Assembly (NCBI RefSeq): GCF_947179165.1
Contig: NC_077243.1
Location: forward strand, 10,691,001-10,755,000
DNA from: Solanum dulcamara
Lineage: Eukaryota > Streptophyta > Magnoliopsida > Solanales > Solanaceae
DNA length: 64,000 nt
Direction of reading: 5' to 3'
Both the position numbers and the translations under genes were made by a program. The notes under the pieces are model-generated. The model made no database searches. It worked only from the letters and a program-made list of their open reading frames with translations, and was not told where the DNA came from. Position 1 is the stretch's first letter, and every line of letters starts with the position of its first letter. Shown here piece after piece: positions 42,001-51,000 of this stretch.

Positions 42001-45000
42001 GCATAACATGCAGTTTGTCCTTATCAGCTTCAGTAGTGTCAGGCACGCAAGCCCGCATTCTTCTAACGTTAAATAGGTATTAAGAAAGGAAGAAAGCACT
42101 GGTATTCACAAACCTGTTGTCGGGAAGTTTCACTGAAGAGAGACAGGAAATAAAATCAGGTCATACAACCAAAATAAATAATAAGGCCACACTTCAGAAC
42201 AGGCACTAAACTTAGAGCTAAAAGATTAAGTGATAAAAGGGAATGGTTAGGAGATTGATAAATTTGATAAATAGACAAATAAGCAAATAAATATTTCAAC
42301 ATTCTCGACTGCCTGAATATATTTGCACGCAAGTATCTACGTAACACAACCCTATTCTGGTTTGACTAGCATAGAAACTAACAAAGTTCCAAATGGATAT
42401 AGGAGTTACCTAGATATATGCTTCAAATTATAGTTGAAGTGAGTAAAAGTGGTTAATTGTTGAATAGATCGCACATCAAGTTATAAATATTTCGCATTTT
42501 GGCTAAGATGGAAGATATTGTTGTCTAAGGTATAGAGTCAAACAAATTGGAACGCAAGGAGTAAGAAGATGAAGTTGTTTATGTGGTACTAATGATTAAA
42601 GCAGAATGGGAAAATCTTACTGCAGAGTGGTAATAGAATAAAAGATAAAATCAACATTCTTACCTCTGGGAAGAAACCAATTGCATTGGTCAATGATGGT
42701 GCCTCTAGAGGAACAATATTGTATGGTGCAAGTTCCCCCGATAAAGTAGCATCAGATTTCTTGATCCTTTTCAACTGACCAAACCATGAAAGAAGTCATA
42801 AGTAGGGAACTAGTCACAGACAATACTCAGACAAAAATACAAAGAAGCGAAAAGAAATATTACCTCCTCCATTATAAGCCTTCCCACACCATCAGGAGCT
42901 GCATCTTTACTCAGAGACTCCATCACTTCAACCACAGCCCTCAAGGTAGCGAATACCTTTCTCATTTCTGAAAATCTAAGTCCCAACCTAGAAAGAATAA
43001 AAGAACAAAATAATCAGTGAAGCTTTTTCGTTTACAAAAAGATCAAGCAAGGATCAACAAAAAAATCTAAGTTCCGCCCTCAACTTCTGGGATAATAAAA
43101 CAACTATTCAACAATAAAAATTCATTACTGTCGCAATTTTGATCATGATACAGATTATATGCTGAAAGTGAATATGCTAGCCAACTGGAAGAAAGCTGTC
43201 TCAAAGCACTGCAGCAAATAGAAGATGAACAGAAAAGATGCCTCAGCAGACCAAGCCACTTTTACTATGATTCCTAAACATTAACCAACCCACTCAAAGG
43301 ACACCAAGGCAAACAATGACAAGTGTCTCAGTTTGAATGCTGCAGAACCACGTGAAACTACAGAATATCTTCGAGGCTATAAATGACAATTTAAGCTGAC
43401 AAGATTTAATGACATATTTACTATTTTCTCTCAGGATATCTAGTAGTGCATATCATAAAGACTAAAAACAGATTCCTGATGGCTGATAGAAAATCCCTCA
43501 TATGATGCGTAATGCTGCAATCAAATGTTTCAGTATCAGACATTTCAAGCCATAAATTTACATCATTATCATGAAAAGTTTGACAAGATTCTTACAACCC
43601 ATTTTAATTTTAAAAAGAAGATTAATTCCATCTCTCAGGCAAGCACAATCTTGAGCAATTGAATCAGCAAACCTATCACTCCTTACTGCAAAATACACCA
43701 AAGACGAATACGAAGTACGCAAAGTAACACTCAGATATAGCAGTAACAGAAACATACTCTCCTAAATTTGCACTAACTGCTCCAGATTCACGCCATTTTT
43801 GCTCCTCTCTTTGAATATCGTCCACTTTGTGCTGCCTTTTGTATTGCTGATAAAATTCCCATAAGCGTTCCATGTCACGATTACGGTCTATCCGAGCCCC
43901 TTCCTTTTTGGCAAGTTTTTGCTGCACATATTGAACTCCAATCAAACTTCATCACACTCAAAGGATACAGGACATGCTAAAGGGTTAACTGATTACTGTT
44001 TCACATATAAGATTAGGTGGGAATTTTTTGGCTTTTTGTTGTAATATGCAGGATGTAAAAGGATGAAAATTCCATGATAAATTACATAGAATCTTAACAA
44101 GGATAGGGCTTCCACGGTAGGAAGCCTTCTTTTTTTTTCTTGCAAAAAATTATATAAATATAAAATGATAGATTTTTTTTACAAAATATAAACTTGTGGG
44201 TCAATTATTGTATTTCAAAAATGTGAAATCATGAAATGAAATTCCCAAATCAAGCTTTTTGGAGAACTGGGAATTTCATCTCATGATTTGAATCACGAGA
44301 TGAAATCGCATGTCCAAACGCCTACGTAGTTAATTATCTAGTTTTTGTAATTGTTTAGTTTATTGTTGCTTTCAATTCTTAATTTGAAATACAAAAACAA
44401 CTTCTCTTCTTTTTTTTTTGCAGAATCAATTGATGAAGAAAAGCAAATTGATAACAAAAACAACTTACAATTTGGGTAAAAGTTAGGTTAGACAATCAAT
44501 CACATACGAGTACATCTTTCACATGACACCCAAGATTCCCTATGGGATTCGACCCCAACCTTGTTGGGCTCTATATTTGACACTAATCGATCTACACCAT
44601 AGTTAGGGTGTAATTTGAGTATATCAACACCCATTCCTATATACAAATAAGAACTACATAGGTGCACCAAAAGAAGATAAGGGATCATAGACTACTACTC
44701 GATTGAGCAAAGCTCATCTCCAGCATTTCAAAAACTCTCCTATTTCTCTCTTTCCAAATGAACCACATTAAAGCAAAAGGAATAACATTTCAATTTTCAT
44801 GCCTTGTGCCTTCGTCTCCTAGCTCCACTCTTTCAATTGAACATCAACCCTTCATCGGATCTTGGCATTACCCAACTGACGCCAAACCATGGAAACGTAT
44901 CCTCCCATAACCCCATGGCTAATTTGCAATGTAACATAATATGATCGACGTCCTCACCAGCCTCCCTACATAAGAAACATCAGCTCATGTAGACAACCTT

Positions 45001-48000
45001 TGGCTTTTTAAGGTTTTCTATAATTAAAATAACCCGTATAGTAGCTAAACACGTGAAGAAGCCACCTTCTTTATTGACCGATGGTGAATCTTACTTGACC
45101 GATCTACTAAAAGGAGTGAATCTCAGTTGTGAAAATCAAATTTTCAGAGGTGATACTAGAATTGGTATTGGTATCTGGTTAGTAATCAATCTGAGAGTTT
45201 CCTCAATCTTGCTCTTTTGATAAAGTAAAGTAAGATTTTATTGATAATGGGAAACTCCCATAGACAAGAGGTATACTAGTTACTGATCAATCCAGGAGTT
45301 TCTTCAATCTCACCTTTACAATCAAGTAATATTTACAGGAGATATACCAAGACGTAGAGAATCTGCTACAGAAGGTTCATTTTTTATCATCCTTTTCTAT
45401 ATTTACTTTCGATATTTTGATCTATCCAAAAAAGAATTTGAAAATTATACACGGTTGATCATTTCATAGATTTTGTTGAATTGTAAAGTAAAATATAAAC
45501 ACAATCACTACCACATCGCCCAAATGATCAAATCAACATATATATGCCGTCACGAACCAGAAATCAACGTCATAATAACTTTCCTCAACTATGCGGCATT
45601 TTAGATAATTGCCTTAAATTAAGATGGTCCATAATTAGCATTTTCAACTTGAAAAATACCTTAATAACAGACATTAATCCGGTTTTAAATTGAAGAACAC
45701 CTCGACCATCGCTGTTGGGATCCAAATTTTGTGCCATTGAATATGCCTGCTCACATACTTTAGCAAAAAAAACAATATCAGACAAAAGATCCCAGCTAGA
45801 ACCAAAAGAAATTTTAAAATTAAGATAAGCATAAAATTATGGGCGAGTTATCTATATTTGGGCTCATTTTGACACCCTACACATGCACATTTATATATAT
45901 ACTAGTTTAGTGTGCACGCGTATTTATATATACTGATTTAGTGTGTGCGCGTATTTATATATACTAGTTTAGTGTGCTCGCATTGCACGTGTGCATTGCG
46001 TCAATTAAAAATTTTATACACTACAAAAAATATGTAAAATAGAAAATAGCATTAAATAGATGTAACTTCATTTAAATGGAAAAAACTATTAATCATATTT
46101 ATTTAGGCCATTAAAGAAGAAGAAAGCATGTCTTACAAAAATCCTCACATATATAATGTGTGCATTGATAGAATAAAATTCTAAAATAAACTGTTGAAAA
46201 ATAACATAAACTCGAACAACAAATACATTTAACTCCGCTTCCTCCTTCGCTTCTCATAAGAATATGATGATTAATTTTAACAATAACATATATAACCCGT
46301 AGCTAATTTAAACAATTAAAGTAGACACGACCAGCAATTAAGGGGTTTTCTAAATCCTCTCAGGCACACTTCCCTAAAACTCTCTCTCCTACATTCAAGG
46401 AGAGAGAGTAACCTCTTTCCGGTAGGCCGCCTGAGAACTACCAACCTCATCATTCCCTCAGCTATCTTCTTCTGTGATAGCTTTCTCCCTTCCTTCACTT
46501 CAGTTTCTTTCCACATACATGGGGAAAATAGGATTTATTTCAACGCCGGTTTCAAGTCATTCGATATTACCAAATGGACATCTGGCGAGGACGTCTGGTT
46601 TGATTGGGTAGAGCGAAGTAGAAACATGATGAGAAGAATAACTCTCAGCAAAAGAGTGATGGAGTGGGTTTGTTTTGTCCTGAAAGAAGCCTCAAACGAC
46701 AACAAGAATCTTGTGAGGAGATGGAGAATGAAGGACCAAATGGCAGAGTATTTTAGTAGAAGGAAGTTTAATGCTTACGGAAGATTTATGAGTCTTTGTC
46801 TCTAAAGGTGCAGACAGAGCAGTAGTTGTTCTGCCAGAACTTCAATGCGGGTTGGAAAGACATTGCACTCAAGATAGGAAACTTCATTAACTACTCACCA
46901 CCAAGAACATTAAAAGCTCCACACATAATGGATGATACTAACCACCCATTTGCCAAGGTCGGTCGTTAAGGGCAATAAATGGCAGTCATATACCACTGAA
47001 GTTCTAGAAAGCAAAAGGCAGGAGGTTTCCACTATTGCTACAATTGAGTATGACAGAGGTTTGCTTGGTAGTTGTATCACAGGAAACTTCGGCAATCTTG
47101 ACTCTGAGATGCCAACCCTCTCCGAGGTTAGGAAATGGGCATCGTCAACTTGGAAGAAAGCTTTTGGGGTTAACATCTACAAGATGATAGGCAGTTCTTT
47201 CCTTTTTGAATTCCCCAATAGGAATATGGCTGAACAGACACTTCAATGAGGGTGGACCTAGAAGAAATCTAGGGTTTGTTTAGAATGGTTGAACCCTATA
47301 GTTGGGTGCATGCCGGCGGCACAAAAGAGCAAAACGACTAGGGCTACCCCTTCCCTTATGGTCGCATGAAATTTTCCAACAAATTGGAGACCTTCGTGGC
47401 GGCTAGAAATCGACGGAGTAAGAGACTGAATTGAAGAATCACCTGACATGGGCTCGAATCGAAGTAAAGGGGATGGTTGGAACGTTAAGTAACTATCTCG
47501 AAAGAGGGTCTAAATTTCTTTATCCCGATTTGGGTGGAAAGAAAACCTAGTTTTGAAAGAGCTCTGGTGGTGATTCTGGCGCCGGGAGACGGAGAACTCA
47601 ATGGCACAATAAAGAATTTTGTCCAACGGCCCTTAAAGTTGACAGCTATTGACGGGAGGAGTCAGGGTCATGGGGGAGGGGGATATTTCAAATTTTAAAC
47701 ACCACGTGGGGTCACGTGAGGAGCATGGGATTTATTTGGGAGAAGCACAATATCCCTTGGGCCATTTTGACAACAATAATTGTGTTGGGCCTGATCCAAC
47801 CCAATTTATTTACAACAATGTTGTGGAGGAACCCGCTAATGAAAGAAGGGGCATACTATTAGTAGAACTCACGTCGAGCAAACCCCTTTTGAATCAGTTC
47901 GATAATCTATTTGGTACTTTGCAGTTGGCGCTGAAACATGGCAAAGCTCCAGCTAGAGAAATCGACAGCAACATGCTAGTGGTATCTAGGGAAGAAGAAG

Positions 48001-51000
48001 GGGCATACTATTAGTAGAACTCACGTCGAGCAAACCCCTTTTGAATCAGTTCGATAATCTATTTGGTACTTTGCAGTTGGCGCTGAAACATGGCAAAGCT
48101 CCAGCTAGAGAAATCGACAGCAACATGCTAGTGGTATCTAGGGAAGAAGAAGGGAGTTCCAAAGTCGAGAGGAAAGGAGACACGAAAGGGGAAGGTCCAA
48201 TCCAGGAACAACAGCAATTTTCAATTATTGATTTGTCAATCAACGGGGATCTCTGGGAAGTAGAAGAGTAACTCCACTACAAGCAGAAGAAAATGAAGTT
48301 GTTCTGGCAAAGGAGTCGGAAGCAACTGCCTGGGTTAAAAATAATTTGTTAAAACTCAGTAAGATGTTTCGGAATTGATTATAAAGGCCATGAGAAGGAA
48401 ACTCTTAAACTACTTATGCAAATTGATGGGAGTAGGCAAGCAAGAAGAATAGAACCAACCACATATATCAAGAAAATCATAAGCAAAGTCTCGCTCGGGC
48501 TGAAAATTTTGATTACCTTTGATGTAAAATTCAAAAGTGGTGGAGGTAGATCAAAGGGGAAGGGGAAAACTCAGAATGACCAATGAAGCTAAAAATAGTT
48601 TCATGGAACGTGAGGGGGCTGAATGATCAGAGGAAGAAAAGAATCGTCAAGAGCCAACTTTAAGACTAGAAAGCAGACATAGTATGTTTGCAAGAAACAA
48701 GATTAAAAGGAAACTTTCAGGATCACATTAAATAGCTCGAGGGAGGAAGATGGACAAGGTTAGTTTGTCTGGAAGCCGGTGGTACCAGAGGAGGAATAAT
48801 CATGATGTGGGATTGTAGGGTCTAGAAGGGAGAAGTGCTAGAGATGATAGGAGCCTATTCCCTAACCTGCAAATTTGAGGCAGTTCTGCAGGAATTTTCT
48901 TGTCATATCTCTAGAGTATACACACCTAATGGCAAGATAAAAAGAAGGTTAGTTTGGGATGAACTAGGGCAGTGAGAGGATTGATAGAAGGTCCTTGGGC
49001 AATTTGTTGAGATTTTAATGAAGGCTAGTTTTTGATCATATGCCTATTGCACTTCAATGTGGTAGTTGGGAGGTCCCAAATTCTTATTTCAAATTCCAGA
49101 ATTGGTGGTTGACAAAAGAAGGTTATGCGGACAAAGTAAGTGACTGATGGAATTCTTTAGAGTTCTCGAGGAGACATGATTACATCTTAGCCTCTAAACA
49201 TAAAGCCCTCAAAAGTCAAGATTGCTTAACCAAATGGCAGATCTGGACCCAAGGACCTTGACAAAAGAGGAAGTTGATAACAAAGTTGAGTTATATTTGG
49301 AGCTGGAAGAAGTCCTAAAAAATGAGGAGAGTGTATGGAGACAGAAATCAAGGGCACTATGGCTCAATGAGGGTGATAAAAACACCAAGTTTTTCCATCA
49401 ATCAGCAAACGTCCATAAGAGATGCAACCATATTGACAAATTAGAGGTGCAAGGGGAGACTATTATGGAATCAGCAAGAATAAAAGAAGAGATAGTCAAA
49501 TTCTATAGTGAGCTTTATTTAGAGGAGGTAGAATGGAGGCCTACTGGAAACATCAGCAACTGTCCTAGGATTACAAAAGCTGAAAAAGAAGTTTTGCAAG
49601 GAGAATTTGAAGAACAGAAAGTTTATAATTGTCTTAAGATGTGTGCAGCAGACAAAGCCCCAGGCCCAGACAGCTATACTAAGGGTTTTTACATCAACTG
49701 TTGGGAGGTTCTGAAGCATGATATCATGCAAGCTTTCCACAACTTCCATTCTAAGGAGATGTTTGAAAAAAGTTTCAATGCTACCTATATAGCCTTGATA
49801 CCCAAGAAGAAAGGGGCAAAAGAGTTGAAAGATTTCGGACCAATTAGTCTAGTAGGGAGTTTCTACAGATTGGTCTCTAAAGTCTTGAAAGAAAGGTTGA
49901 AAAGGGTGGTGCACACATTGGTAGACTCACAACAAATGGCCTTTATAGGAGGCAGACAAACTATGGATGTTGTGTTGATAGCCAGTGAGACAATTGATTC
50001 AAGAATTTCTTAAAAGAAACCTGGCATTCTATGTAAACTTTACATAGAGAAATCCTATGATCATGTCGATTGGGAATTTATCTTGCAAGTCCTAAGGCAA
50101 ATGGGTTTTGGTGCTAAATGGGTCAACTGGGTGAAGTTTTGTATCTCAACAGTGAAGTTCTCCATTCTTGTTAATGGTGGCCCTGAAGGCTTCTTCAATG
50201 CACAGAGAGGGATCAGACAAGGGGACCCCATGTCTCCGTTCTTGTTCATTTTAGCCATGGAAGGTCTTAACAACATGGTAAAGGTGGCCAATACTAATGG
50301 ATGGATCAAAGGTTTTGAAGTGGACAGAATCAATAACCAAAGAATGGAAATCACTCATCTTCAGTATGCTAATGACACTTTAATATTTTGTGGGGCAGAA
50401 GAGGAATAGTTGAAGTACTTGAGAGTGATACTAACTCTGTTTGAGGCCATCTCAGGCCTGCACATCAACTGGAGGAAGAGCCACATTTATCCCATCAATC
50501 AGATTCCTGAATTTCCCGAGAATCTCCCCATTACATTTTTTTCTGTTCATGCGTGCTCTATAATTGAATGGAAGTGAAAAATTCAATTGAATTTGAAAAC
50601 CATCATACTAACAATTGAAACCAAAAAATCAGTCACACTACTAACTGCAACATTTGTAACATCGAAAACATAACTACACCAAGTAGAAAAAAACATATTA
50701 GGAAAAACTCCAGTTCAGAAGGAATCTGTTTTACCATATGGCTGAAATCGAATAAACTGGCTTACTTAACACTCCCTCTATTCCATTTATATGACATTCT
50801 TCTCTTTTTAATCCGTTCCAAATAGAACGACACATTTTTATAATTGAAAATTGTTTAACTTACACTTCTCACTTTACCCCATAACGATAAGCTAGCTATA
50901 AAAATGTCATGTTATGTTTACGAGTACCAAGCTATATGGCGAATTAGTCTATCTTTCTTAAACTCCGTTCTACTCTAAAATCAACTAGAGCAAAAGTGAG

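Noticed and set aside
47649..48271. Repeated protein segment as a host repeat protein
   Set aside because: The repetition is the 152 bp tandem duplication within L1 ORF1.
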